Source of the DNA: Sedimentisphaerales bacterium | GTDB taxonomy: Bacteria > Planctomycetota > Phycisphaerae > Sedimentisphaerales > Anaerobacaceae | Direction of reading: 5' to 3' | DNA: 33,317 nt | Assembly (NCBI GenBank): GCA_028277585.1 | Contig: JANQFY010000441.1 | Span: 1-33,317, forward strand | In this document: in pieces, positions 22,691-30,417 of the stretch | Layout of the letters: each line of letters opens with the position of its first letter | Numbering within the stretch: position 1 is the first letter of the stretch | The notes under the pieces: model-generated | The model's database searches: none | Seen by the model: only the letters and a program-made list of their open reading frames with translations | What the model was told of the DNA's origin: nothing | Made by a program: the position numbers and the translations under genes

Positions 22691-23095
22691 TCAGTTCTTC
22701 GGAGGCGCCACGCGGATGGTCCAGGCGTTCCGGCACGGTGGGTTGTCACGCACGGCGGCCGGGATCGCCACGCGGAAACCCTGATCCGCCTTGCGCCAGG
22801 CGAGCTTCGTTTGGGTCCCGAGCATGACCATCTCGGCGCGGGCGTCGCGCTGCAGGGCGGGGAAGCGAATCTCGGCCGGTGGGCTTGATTGGCCTTCTGC
22901 CGCCAGATAGATCGCGTAGAGTGTCCCGTCCTTCTTCTGCGTGACGCAGACGCGACCGGCCTTGTACGGCGCGATCGCGCTGGTCGCGTAGATCGCCTCG
23001 CTGTCCGGCACGTATTTCTGTTCGCCATGTTCGGCCAGCAGAGTGGTGGTCAGACCGACGAGCAACCAGCACCACAACAATGATCTCTTGTTCAT
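22691..23095 (-). CDS. Orphan C-terminal domain of an alpha-L-fucosidase (GH29-like) with signal peptide
   Basis: A 134-residue exported protein. A signal peptide (LLWCWLLVGLTTTLLAEH) leads directly into sequence that resembles the C-terminal beta-sandwich of GH29 alpha-L-fucosidases: DSEAIYATSAIAPY, then VTQKKDGTLYAIYLA, VMLGTQTKLAWRK, FRVAIPAAV, and NAWTIRV near the end. The whole GH29 catalytic barrel is absent, so it should not be a fucosidase. A good AAGGAG site lies eight bases before the ATG at 23093-23095, and the frame is intact, so it may be a real small protein such as a carbohydrate-binding domain. A decayed gene in which the catalytic part was deleted is the alternative. It is 48 bp downstream of the deacetylase gene. 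Confidence 0.65.
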   Translation of the reverse strand: MNKRSLLWCWLLVGLTTTLLAEHGEQKYVPDSEAIYATSAIAPYKAGRVCVTQKKDGTLYAIYLAAEGQSSPPAEIRFPALQRDARAEMVMLGTQTKLAWRKADQGFRVAIPAAVRDNPPCRNAWTIRVAPPKN

Positions 23096-23143
23096 TCGAG
23101 TGCTCCTTTCGAGTCCGCAAGGGGCGAGGCCGTGCGTCTCTCG

Positions 23144-24067
23144 CTATCGGGCCAGTTGCTGGTAGAGGTCGGCATACGTGCTTGGGACGAGTCCGATCTT
23201 GCGGGCGTGGGCGAACGTCAGTTCGAGCATCTTCATTTCGGGATCGAACGCATGCAAGGACCAGGGGTGCCAGATCAGGGAGATGTGCGGCTTGTTCGTC
23301 TCCCGCGCCTTGTCCATGAAGATCCGGTTGACCTCGAATTCGTCGCGGGGCGTTTCGACGAACTTCGTCGGGATGCCTTCGGGCATGGGCGAGGGCCAAA
23401 GCGTCAGGCGGCGCGATCCCCAGCGGTTGTTATCTTTGAGCAGGTTCTCGTGCCAACCGTGCCCGGGCAATTCCCACAACTTCGCAAACCCGTCTGTCTC
23501 GTAACGAAACGGCGCTTCGATCAGCGCGGGCATGGAGCAGTCGGGTCCCCACAACAGGGAACTGACGTATCGAAAGCCCGCTTCCCAGGTCAGTTCCAGC
23601 ACGTCGCGGGCGCCGCGGAAGGCGTTGTCGAACCCGACGGCGGGGCGCAGTCCCACGCAGGGCCGCTCGAAGATTTGTTCGATCAGTTCCTTGGCTTTGA
23701 AGATCTCTTCTCGCTTCTCCTGCGCCGAGACGGCCGGGCCGCACAGCGCGTTGTCACGCAGTAGCTTGTGGCTCCACGTGTGCGAGGCGACCTCGAAGAG
23801 TGGATCGGCCAGCAGCGCCTTGTATTCCTTGGTATTCGCTTCAAGCGTCTTGCCCGTAATGAAGAAGGTTGCGGGCATCTCGAACTTCTTGTGGACCGCG
23901 ACGATCTTGCGGCACGCTCGCAGGCACGCGGGCGACTCGGTGTCATAGGCGGCGATATAACGCGTCGGCTTCTTCTCCGAGTCGTTTGCCTTCGCCTGAT
24001 GAACGTGCGCGAACACCGCCGCGCCCAGCGCCGCCCCCATGAATTCCCTTCGCGAAACACGCACCAT
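23144..24067 (-). CDS. Secreted polysaccharide deacetylase (NodB fold)
   Basis: A 307-residue exported protein. The N-terminus is a twin-arginine-type signal (SRREFMGAALGAAVFAHV). The NodB fold shows as YIAAYDTES (motif 1, with a single Asp in place of the usual TFDD), MPATFFITG, the metal-binding HTWSH (motif 2), GLRPAVGFDN (motif 3), and HISLIWHPWSLH near the end (motif 5 region). Such enzymes remove N- or O-acetyl groups from amino-sugar glycans. The changed motif 1 means activity is not certain. The ATG at 24065-24067 has AGGAGG upstream. It is divergent from the alpha-N-acetylglucosaminidase gene, which suggests a joint role in breaking down N-acetylglucosamine-containing glycans. Confidence 0.85.
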   Translation of the reverse strand: MVRVSRREFMGAALGAAVFAHVHQAKANDSEKKPTRYIAAYDTESPACLRACRKIVAVHKKFEMPATFFITGKTLEANTKEYKALLADPLFEVASHTWSHKLLRDNALCGPAVSAQEKREEIFKAKELIEQIFERPCVGLRPAVGFDNAFRGARDVLELTWEAGFRYVSSLLWGPDCSMPALIEAPFRYETDGFAKLWELPGHGWHENLLKDNNRWGSRRLTLWPSPMPEGIPTKFVETPRDEFEVNRIFMDKARETNKPHISLIWHPWSLHAFDPEMKMLELTFAHARKIGLVPSTYADLYQQLAR

Positions 24068-24176
24068 CTCGACCTCCTGAAAGAACGGAACGCGACTTCC
24101 ATGTAACTCCGCGCGCCATTATCCCACGCCTTCGGGAGGTGGTCAATCATGCGGTGCCGCCCGAACGTTCGTTTCC

Positions 24177-24204
24177 TTGCGAATCGTCGCACATGGGCTA
24201 CAAT
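24177..24204 (+). promoter_or_regulatory. Promoter of the GH89 gene
   Basis: TTGCGA (24177-24182), 16-base spacer, TACAAT (24199-24204), about 42 bases before the ATG at 24246, which has AAGGAGGT just upstream. Confidence 0.55.
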
Positions 24205-24245
24205 GTCTCTGACGACTGTTCGGACTTGTTCCAAGGAGGTGCTGC

Positions 24246-26438
24246 ATGAGGACTCGCGTGTCGTATCTAGTCTTAGCCGCGTTTTTCCTACTCTCTCTGG
24301 TGGCGCCGGTGGCGTTAGGCCAGTCAGATGGCCGTGCCGCAATCGAGGCGGTCGAGGGGCTGCTGGACCGTCTCTTTCCCGAGAGCCCTCAGACCGAGGC
24401 GTTCGTCTTCGTTCAGATCCCCGAGCACGAGTCTCGGGACTGCTTCGAGATCGAGACGCGGGGCGGTCAGGTCATTATCGGGGGCAACGACGCGATTTCC
24501 ACGGCGGTGGGCCTGAACTGGTACCTGAAGTACTACTGCCATTGTCACGTCTCTTTCCGCGGGCGCCAACTGAACCTGCCCAAGACCTTGCCGGTCGTCC
24601 CGACCAAGGTGCGGCGCACCGCCTGGGCCCAGCATCGCTACTTCCTGAACTACTGCTGCTTCGGCTACTCGCTGCCCTTCTGGGACTTCGAGCAGTGGGA
24701 GGAGCTTATCGATTGGATGGCTCTGAACGGGATCAACGCGCCGCTGTCGGTTACCGGTGAGGAGGCGGTCTGGCAAGCCGTGTGCCGGCGGCTGGGAATG
24801 ACCGACGAGCAGATCTCCGAGTTCCTGGCCGGCCCGCCGTTCTTACCCTTTCAGTGGATGGGTTGTCTGGACAGTCGGGGAGGGCCCTTGCCCAAGAGCT
24901 GGGTCGCCCGACACGAGCGGTTGGGCCAGCGGATTCTGAAACGCCAGCGCGAGTTGGGGATGACGCCCGTCCTGCAGGGCTTCACGGGGCATGTCCCGGC
25001 GCCGATCGCGCAGCAGGCTCAGGCGCAGGGCGCGAACGCCTACGAAGTCGAGTGGCTCGAATGGAAGACCCATCTCATGGACCCCTTGAGTCCGAAATTT
25101 GCCGAGATCGCCCGGCTGTGGATGGAGGAACAGAAGCGGCGGTTCGGATCGGACCACCTCTACGCGGCCGATTGCTTCATCGAGATGGTCCCGCCCCGGG
25201 GTGATCTGGACTACCTGCGAGATCTGAGTCGCGCGATCTACAACGGCATGGCGGCCAGCGACCCGGAGGCGGTCTGGGTCCTGCAGGGCTGGGCGTTCAT
25301 GTACAAACGCGATTTCTGGACGCAGCCGCGTTTCAAGGCGTTCCTGGACGCGATCGACGACGACCGCATGCTCGTACTCGATCTGTTCTGCGAGGCCACG
25401 CCCATGTGGAGCGTCACCGACGCCTTCTGCGGCAAGCCCTGGGTCTGGTGCAACATCCAGACCTTCGGCTGCAAGGTGAACATGGGAGGGCAACTGGACA
25501 AGATCGTCGCCGACCTCTACAGCGCCCGGTGCGATCCGAACCGGGGACGTCTGTCGGGGCTCGGCTTCGTCAATGAAGGTCTGGACTACAATCCGGTGGT
25601 CTTTGATCTGCTGTACGAATCGGCCTGGCGGGACAAACCGGTCGATGTCGCGACGTGGTTGGAGGGGTATTGTCGTCATCGCTACGGCGCCGCGCATCCG
25701 GAAGCGCAGAAGGCCTGGCGCCTGCTCCATGCCCATGCCTACAACAAACGTCAGGGCGGAGGTTCGCTGGTCGTCGCCAAGCCCACACTGAAGCCGCGCG
25801 GTCCGATCAGTGATGTCGCGCAGATGGCAACCGCCTGGGAGCACCTGCTCAACGCCGCCGATGAATTCCGCGATGTCGACACGTATCAGTTCGACCTGGT
25901 CCAGGTCGCCCGGCACTGCCTTTCCGGGCACGCCAGTGATATTCAACGTCAGATGGCGGCCGCCTTCGAGGCGAAGGACATCCCCGCCTTCGAGTTGAGC
26001 GCAACGCGGTTCCTGGGGCTCTTGAGTGACATCGATTCGTTGCTGGCCACGCGCGAGGAGTTCTTACTGGGCCGCTGGCTCGAAGACGCCAAGCGCTGGG
26101 GGGACACGCCCGCCGAGAAAGCTCAACTCGAATGGAACGCCCGCCGCGTCCTGACCCTGTGGGGCGAAACGCCCGTGATCGATGACTATGCGCACAAGGA
26201 ATGGTCGGGCATGATCTCCGACTTCTACCTGTTGCGTTGGGAAAAGGCCCTGCAACAGGCCAAGGAGGATCTCCGTCAGGGAAGGGGCTTCGATCCGCAG
26301 GCGTTCGACAGGGCGATACGCCCCTGGATGGCGCAATGGTCCGACAAACGCCAGGTCCATCCCGATCAACCCCGGGGCGACAGTGTGGCACAGGCCCGAA
26401 AGCTCTGGCGGAAGTACCGATCTTCTCTACGCCCTTGA
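24246..26438 (+). CDS. Alpha-N-acetylglucosaminidase (GH89)
   Basis: Secreted exo-glycosidase that removes terminal alpha-linked N-acetylglucosamine, for example from heparan sulfate or mucin glycans; it is the bacterial counterpart of human NAGLU. The 730 residues begin with a signal peptide (SYLVLAAFFLLSLVAPVALG). The order matches the family: an N-terminal small domain with VIIGGNDAISTAVGLNWYLKYY, a TIM barrel with YFLNYCCFGYSLPFWDFEQW, DWMALNGINAPL, LQGFTGHVP and YAADCFIEM, then an all-helical C-terminal domain. Probable catalytic glutamates are E313 (in CFIEM) and E444 (in FVNEGLDYNP), close in number to those reported for human NAGLU (E316, E446). The start has an excellent AAGGAGGT site. 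The deacetylase gene is divergent from it. Confidence 0.95.
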   Translation: MRTRVSYLVLAAFFLLSLVAPVALGQSDGRAAIEAVEGLLDRLFPESPQTEAFVFVQIPEHESRDCFEIETRGGQVIIGGNDAISTAVGLNWYLKYYCHCHVSFRGRQLNLPKTLPVVPTKVRRTAWAQHRYFLNYCCFGYSLPFWDFEQWEELIDWMALNGINAPLSVTGEEAVWQAVCRRLGMTDEQISEFLAGPPFLPFQWMGCLDSRGGPLPKSWVARHERLGQRILKRQRELGMTPVLQGFTGHVPAPIAQQAQAQGANAYEVEWLEWKTHLMDPLSPKFAEIARLWMEEQKRRFGSDHLYAADCFIEMVPPRGDLDYLRDLSRAIYNGMAASDPEAVWVLQGWAFMYKRDFWTQPRFKAFLDAIDDDRMLVLDLFCEATPMWSVTDAFCGKPWVWCNIQTFGCKVNMGGQLDKIVADLYSARCDPNRGRLSGLGFVNEGLDYNPVVFDLLYESAWRDKPVDVATWLEGYCRHRYGAAHPEAQKAWRLLHAHAYNKRQGGGSLVVAKPTLKPRGPISDVAQMATAWEHLLNAADEFRDVDTYQFDLVQVARHCLSGHASDIQRQMAAAFEAKDIPAFELSATRFLGLLSDIDSLLATREEFLLGRWLEDAKRWGDTPAEKAQLEWNARRVLTLWGETPVIDDYAHKEWSGMISDFYLLRWEKALQQAKEDLRQGRGFDPQAFDRAIRPWMAQWSDKRQVHPDQPRGDSVAQARKLWRKYRSSLRP

Positions 26439-26516
26439 GATGACCACGACCGATTTCCGGTGGATCTCCACCGGGGAGGTGTGATTCATGTTTGTGGATG
26501 GACCTCCGGCTGTAGA

Positions 26517-26595
26517 CTCTGTCATTCCCGCGCAGGCGGGAATCCAGACGTTTCCGGCGGTTTCCTGGATTCCTGCCTGCGCAGGAATGACAGAG
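26517..26595. repeat. REP-like 79-bp palindromic element
   Basis: CTCTGTCATTCC (26517-26528) and GGAATGACAGAG (26584-26595) are perfect inverted ends. Inside, CCGCGCAGGCGGGAATCCAG mirrors CTGGATTCCTGCCTGCGCAGG imperfectly. This is the widespread 'CATTCCCGCGCAGGCGGGAATCCAG' intergenic repeat. Read in frame it gives the well-known artefact peptides VIPAQAGIQ and IPACAGMT, so upstream extension of the next gene through it must be discounted. Confidence 0.85.
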
Positions 26596-26637
26596 GCACC
26601 CTCGCGCGCGGCACTGCGCGATCGAGAGGAGTCTACC

Positions 26638-27447
26638 ATGAAACGCGACGTGTCTTCCCGCCGAGGCTTCACCCTGATCGAGCTACTGGTCGTCATTGCG
26701 ATCATTGCGCTGCTGATGGGGATCTTGACCGGCGCGTTGAACATGGCGCGGCGCCAGGTGCGGGCGACCGTGTGTATGGCGGCGCTGAAGCAGTGGGGGC
26801 TGTGCTATCAACTCTACGCGGGCGACCACAACTCCAAGTTGCCCTACTACGTCGGCGGCACGGTGAACACCACCTACATGCAGACCCTTCGTCCCTACTA
26901 CGCGGACGTCAACAAGATGCGGACCTGTCCGGCCGCGACCAAGATCTCGACGCTCAACCCGACAGGCCTGCAGGCGCAGAGTTATTTCGGATTCACCCGC
27001 CACGCCTGGCAGATCGACGTGACACAGGCCGAGTGGATGGACGATGACGACTGGGGGATCGGTAGCTTCGGGGAGAACTCCTGGCTGCGCAATTCGGTGG
27101 ATGCCGGGGGCAATCGGGTCAACGCCGACCAGACCTGGGCGACGATGGACGTGCGGAAGATCAATGACGTCCCGTTCATCGGCGACGCGCGGTGGAACAA
27201 CGCCTGGCCCACCAACGATCATGCCGTGCCCGGCCCGACGGCGAGCGAAGAGCAGATGTACAACATTGGCAACTGGTCTCAGATGGCTTGCTACGTCATG
27301 CGGCGCCACAAAGATGGGCTCAATCTCTGTTTCGGGGACGGCAGCACGCGGACCGTTCGCGCCGAGGATCTGTGGACGCTGCGCTGGAACAGACAGTCTC
27401 CGCCCGAAGAGCCGGCCGATTCGTTGGATTGGATGAAGGAGTGGTGA
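26638..27447 (+). CDS. Pseudopilin-like protein with H-X9-DG motif
   Basis: A 269-residue protein with a type II secretion/type IV pilin N-terminus: after a short basic leader (KRDVSSRRG) comes [20 protein letters not shown], with prepilin peptidase cleavage expected between G and F and the conserved Glu at +5. The C-terminal part carries the H-X9-DG processing-associated motif (H, nine residues, DG; seen in [14 protein letters not shown]). Such proteins occur in large paralogous families in Planctomycetota and relatives and are thought to build surface or periplasmic pilus-like structures. The ATG at 26638 has GAGGAG upstream. A frame beginning at 26488 is rejected because it runs through the palindromic repeat. 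Confidence 0.92.
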   Translation: MKRDVSSRRGFTLIELLVVIAIIALLMGILTGALNMARRQVRATVCMAALKQWGLCYQLYAGDHNSKLPYYVGGTVNTTYMQTLRPYYADVNKMRTCPAATKISTLNPTGLQAQSYFGFTRHAWQIDVTQAEWMDDDDWGIGSFGENSWLRNSVDAGGNRVNADQTWATMDVRKINDVPFIGDARWNNAWPTNDHAVPGPTASEEQMYNIGNWSQMACYVMRRHKDGLNLCFGDGSTRTVRAEDLWTLRWNRQSPPEEPADSLDWMKEW

Positions 27448-27507
27448 TCTGCGTCGAGCGCGTGGGTTGCCTGCTCCGAGTCCCAAACGAGAGCGGATGC
27501 TGGGATC

Positions 27508-27720
27508 TCAGACGCGCGCTGCTTTGGCGGAGGCGTCGATGTTGCGGTTGATCAACTGGTAGCCGAACCGAGCCTGCGTGTCGCGCAGCACGACCTCGAT
27601 CTTGATGGCCGGGGTCCAGGTGCGAACGGACGAGACGTCCCCCGGGTCGATGCACCAAGTCGAGCCGTCCAGGAGTTTGATCTTCCCGCCGTCGTCAAGA
27701 ATCTCCGTCAGCATTCGCAT
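27508..27720 (-). CDS. Small hypothetical protein (70 aa)
   Basis: A compact 70-residue protein with alternating beta-type segments (KIKLLDGSTWCID, WTPAIKIEVVL) and a C-terminal FGYQLINRNIDASAKAARV. The composition and the LLDGSTW...INR pattern look like a genuine folded domain. GAGAGGG lies upstream of the ATG at 27718-27720; a second in-frame ATG two codons later is possible. I do not recognise a named family. It converges with the pseudopilin-like gene (60-bp gap) and lies about 250 bp from the PEP-CTERM gene terminator. Confidence 0.55.
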   Translation of the reverse strand: MRMLTEILDDGGKIKLLDGSTWCIDPGDVSSVRTWTPAIKIEVVLRDTQARFGYQLINRNIDASAKAARV

Positions 27721-27904
27721 GTTCGTGCCCTCTCGTGTGCTCGGCCGTCATTCGACTCCCGCGGCACCGAAACCCGCGACGCGTTCTCACCTGCTCCAAC
27801 GGCGTCTATACTCGATTCGTCGCGCGTTTTCAAGGAAAAACAGGTTCCGAATCGGGCGCCGATCGGGGCTTTTCTCGGGTGGAAAAGCAACATGCAGAAG
27901 GCGC

Positions 27905-27942
27905 AAAAAATCGCGGGCCGTGGCGACTTGCGCCACGGCCCG
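27905..27942 (-). terminator. Rho-independent terminator of the PEP-CTERM gene
   Basis: CGGGCCGTGGCG (27914-27925) and CGCCACGGCCCG (27931-27942) form a perfect 12-bp stem with a 5-base loop. On the minus strand a run of six T (27905-27910) follows three bases later. It begins 32 bp after the stop at 27974. Confidence 0.9.
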
Positions 27943-27973
27943 TCCTTCCAGTAGGGGGGACTTCAGGTCTTTT

Positions 27974-28651
27974 CTAGGTGCGGCGTCGGCGCGCGACCAC
28001 CAGGCCGCCCATGGCCAACAGGGCGATCGTCGTCGGTTCCGGGACCGACATGGCCCCGCTGAAACCGCCGGAACCGACGAAGCCGCCGTCGAGCATGTGA
28101 GCGAAGCTGTAGTAGCCCGGACCACTGCCGCCTTGCAGAGAGAGTTCGAAATCGAGCGAGGGAAGTCCGAGGCTTTCGAGCATGTAAAGGGCCGTCGATC
28201 CCAGGGCGGCCCCTTCGTGGCTTACAAAGACGTCGGTGATATCGACTTGAAACTCGGTGAACCCGCCGGCGACCGTTCCGAACGTGGCCAGGTTGCCACC
28301 GCCGATGGTGCCGGTCATGTATGTCACGCTGTTGTCGGCGCTCTTGATGGTGAGCACCTCATTGCCCAGCGGGGTCAGCGTGTACGGCGCGTCCGGGATG
28401 CCGCCGACCTGAAAGCTGGGCAAGTAGACGCGGGCCCCGGTCAGGGCATCGTAGTTGCTGCCCCACGCGGTGTCGACGAAGATGTCGTGGTCGAAGCTCA
28501 GAACGCCGGCGCCGTTGTAGGACCATTCGCCGGACGTGTCGGGTCCCGGGCTGAATTCGATAACGTTCTGGGGAGGCATCGTGCCGGCCTGCGCCGGAGC
28601 GACGCTGATCGTGACGAGTAGGGCCATCAGGCCAAGCAGTGAGAGCTTCAT
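27974..28651 (-). CDS. PEP-CTERM sorting-domain protein
   Basis: A 225-residue exported protein. The ATG at 28649-28651 is preceded by GGAGGAG; a longer frame to 28705 lacks a site. A signal peptide (KLSLLGLMALLVTISVAPAQA) leads into a single beta-rich domain of about 175 residues without recognised motifs. The C-terminus is a textbook PEP-CTERM signal: VPEPTTIALLAMGGLVVA followed by RRRR. Proteins of this type are processed by an exosortase and are linked to extracellular matrix or cell-surface display. A strong terminator follows it. A second PEP-CTERM gene lies 64 bp upstream in the same direction. Confidence 0.9.
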   Translation of the reverse strand: MKLSLLGLMALLVTISVAPAQAGTMPPQNVIEFSPGPDTSGEWSYNGAGVLSFDHDIFVDTAWGSNYDALTGARVYLPSFQVGGIPDAPYTLTPLGNEVLTIKSADNSVTYMTGTIGGGNLATFGTVAGGFTEFQVDITDVFVSHEGAALGSTALYMLESLGLPSLDFELSLQGGSGPGYYSFAHMLDGGFVGSGGFSGAMSVPEPTTIALLAMGGLVVARRRRT

Positions 28652-28715
28652 CGTCTCTCCTCCGAAATCGTCAACTGATTTACCTTGCCGTGTTTGCCTT
28701 CTCATACGATGTTCC

Positions 28716-29483
28716 CTACGACCGGACGCCGGTTCGCGTCGTCCGCCGGCGGCGGAGAAGTTCCAGTGATCCGCCCAGACCCAGCAGGATGACGGTTGCC
28801 GGCTCGGGCACGGCGACCAGGTAGTCCTGTCTGCCGCCGTAGCTGACCACGAGCAGGTCGGCCTTGGAACCGCTGCCGGTCAATTCGTTCAGCCATTTGT
28901 TGGCGGTCGCGCTGTCGAGGCCCACCGCCGCGAACCCGCCGTCGCCGGCCGTGCCGTCGACATTGACATTCCAGCCCAGTGGTGAGACTGGCAGGTCCTC
29001 GTAGATGATCTCCCAAACCGCCGCGGCGAAGGTCTCCGCCATGCTATTCTGCTGACCTGTATACGAGCCCCCGCCGGCCCAGGCCGGATCGTAATGCTCG
29101 GCCCACAGTTCGCGCAGGTAGTTCGCCTTGGGGCTGCCCACGACCTCGTCCAGGTAGCTGTTGTAGGTCGTATCGGGCATGCCGACTGCATAGGTGTAGG
29201 TCGCTTCGGGGGGCGGTTCGGGCAGTTCGATGCAGAATCCGGGGATCAGGCCGTTGGACCAGGTGTTGCCGATCCCGGTTCCGCCGCTCTTGTTGAGCTG
29301 GTACACGCCGGCCATGACTTCGGCCCCGTGGTACCCTGCGCCCCAGAACGTCATGGTGTCGTGAGCGCCGTACCCGTCATGGACGAGGTTCACGGTATCG
29401 GCCCGGCTCGGTGCGACGGCCCCCAGTGACAGCGCCGCAGCCAGCACGGCCAGGACCATCTTGTGTGTGCGCCATTGCCTCAT
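28716..29483 (-). CDS. PEP-CTERM sorting-domain protein
   Basis: A 255-residue exported protein. The N-terminus has a signal peptide (MVLAVLAAALSLGAVAPSRA). The body includes MTFWGAGYHGAEVMAGVYQL and a segment with a long acidic/aromatic stretch (AVWEIIYEDLPVSP), a pattern also seen in planctomycete PEP-CTERM proteins annotated around choice-of-anchor domains. The C-terminus is VPEPATVILLGLGGSLELL followed by RRRR and a short tail, which is a PEP-CTERM signal. The start at 29483 has only a weak GGGTGA site; the ATG eight codons later is possible. Its promoter appears to lie about 300 bp upstream, giving a long leader. Confidence 0.87.
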   Translation of the reverse strand: MRQWRTHKMVLAVLAAALSLGAVAPSRADTVNLVHDGYGAHDTMTFWGAGYHGAEVMAGVYQLNKSGGTGIGNTWSNGLIPGFCIELPEPPPEATYTYAVGMPDTTYNSYLDEVVGSPKANYLRELWAEHYDPAWAGGGSYTGQQNSMAETFAAAVWEIIYEDLPVSPLGWNVNVDGTAGDGGFAAVGLDSATANKWLNELTGSGSKADLLVVSYGGRQDYLVAVPEPATVILLGLGGSLELLRRRRTTRTGVRS

Positions 29484-29760
29484 GTCACCCTATCCCCCAG
29501 TCGCGGCGCCGTCTGTGCCCCTGCAGGCTACTGCGACGGCTGATGGACGAGGGAAGAGGATCGAGCCGGGCTTCGTTCGAACGCACCGCTAGCATCGGTG
29601 ACGCCGCAATACCCGCTGGCTCTGATCGGTCCTGCACCCCCCGGTCCAGACGACTTGCTGTAGAACACCCCCCAGGTGATCTCAAGTCATTGCGTCAGAA
29701 ACACCAAACTCTACTTTGGCGCCCAAGAAGAAAGGTCATGAGCACCCCCCATAGTAGAAG

Positions 29761-29780
29761 CGACCGCCCGGAGGCGATCG
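29761..29780 (-). promoter_or_regulatory. Hairpin at the start of the long PEP-CTERM leader
   Basis: On the minus strand CGATCGCC-TCCG-GGCGGTCG folds into an 8-bp stem (one U-G pair) with a tetraloop, just after the predicted transcription start. It could stabilise the transcript 5' end. It matches no riboswitch that I know. Confidence 0.4.
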
Positions 29781-29789
29781 ACAAGGGTT

Positions 29790-29818
29790 AGTCTATCCGA
29801 TTCTAGACCCAATGTCAA
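29790..29818 (-). promoter_or_regulatory. Candidate promoter of the 28716-29483 PEP-CTERM gene
   Basis: On the minus strand, perfect TTGACA (29813-29818), 17-base spacer, TAGACT (29790-29795, 4 of 6). The start codon is about 300 bases downstream, an unusually long leader. Confidence 0.55.
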
Positions 29819-29991
29819 GAGAATTGCCGCCTCTTGAGACCGGCAGAACCGCCGCTTGGGCGGGATCGGGAAGGGGAGGGTGACAGGCCTGAGATTACCG
29901 GACAGAACCGGCCCATTTTTTCCACAGTCGGTCGAAACGCTTCGTCACGCTCCCGCAAGGAGGCAGATGGACCCTGGGGTGAGGAATTTAC

Positions 29992-30011
29992 TGTGGATAA
30001 CTTGTTGATAA
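29992..30011. promoter_or_regulatory. DnaA-box pair
   Basis: TGTGGATAA (29992-30000) is an exact DnaA box (TTATCCACA on the other strand). TGTTGATAA (30003-30011) is a one-mismatch copy starting 11 bases later, one helical turn, in the same orientation. A further one-mismatch box, TTTTCCACA, is at 29918-29926 in the opposite orientation, and GGTGGATAA is at 30264-30272. Confidence 0.5.
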
Positions 30012-30370
30012 CTCGAACAGGGATCCAGCGGAGATCGCTTCTGGGGCGCTTGTCGGGGACGTGACGATATTTAGAATTGTGCTTGGACGCCGAGCGACAG
30101 CCTGGGGCGTTTTTGAGGCTGCTGTAAAGCTTTTTTTTGAGGTAGTTTATGGTTACGGCCCTTCCGGGGGCTTATGTCGCTGTTTATCGAACAGACCCCG
30201 GGCTCCGGTTAGGCGGTCAATTCCCCCCGCACGGGGGAGAAGGAAGCCTTTGGCTTATCCCTTGGTGGATAATTCGTAGAAAAGTCCTGGAAGATCCCAC
30301 AAATTCCCCCTTTCGCATGGTATCGGACGCTGTGGGTTGGCTACAGACTGGCGTGGCGGACCTGGACGGA

Positions 30371-30376
30371 TATAAT
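30371..30376 (+). promoter_or_regulatory. Candidate -10 element for the lipoprotein gene
   Basis: Perfect TATAAT (30371-30376), about 40 bases before the start codon. The -35 position 17 bases upstream (CTGGCG) is poor. Confidence 0.4.
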
Positions 30377-30417
30377 GGTGGATTGCCGGGCTGTGATTCA
30401 TTGTGAGAAGAATGCCT

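Larger units (their letters stand above)
29484..30370. other. Gene-free region with promoter, leader and DnaA-box-like sites
   Basis: No open frame here has family character or a convincing ribosome binding site. The left 300 bp are the probable leader of the PEP-CTERM gene. The centre holds DnaA-box-like 9-mers (29918-29926, 29992-30000, 30003-30011) and the right part one more (30264-30272). There is also an eight-T run (30131-30138), a small hairpin CAGCCT/AGGCTG (30098-30121), and a C5-GCAC-G5 hairpin near 30222-30236. Confidence 0.6.

Noticed and set aside
26488-26637. N-terminal extension of the pseudopilin-like gene
   Set aside because: It translates the REP-like repeat; the downstream ATG has a good ribosome binding site and directly precedes the prepilin leader.
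27578-28621. 347-codon plus-strand open frame
   Set aside because: It passes through a terminator hairpin and is antisense to a PEP-CTERM gene.
29550-29800. Possible c-di-GMP (GEMM) riboswitch in the PEP-CTERM leader
   Set aside because: The characteristic conserved core segments of the GEMM aptamer are not present.
29834-30279. Two short plus-strand frames in the gene-free region
   Set aside because: No ribosome binding sites, no recognisable domain, and composition like random GC-rich DNA.
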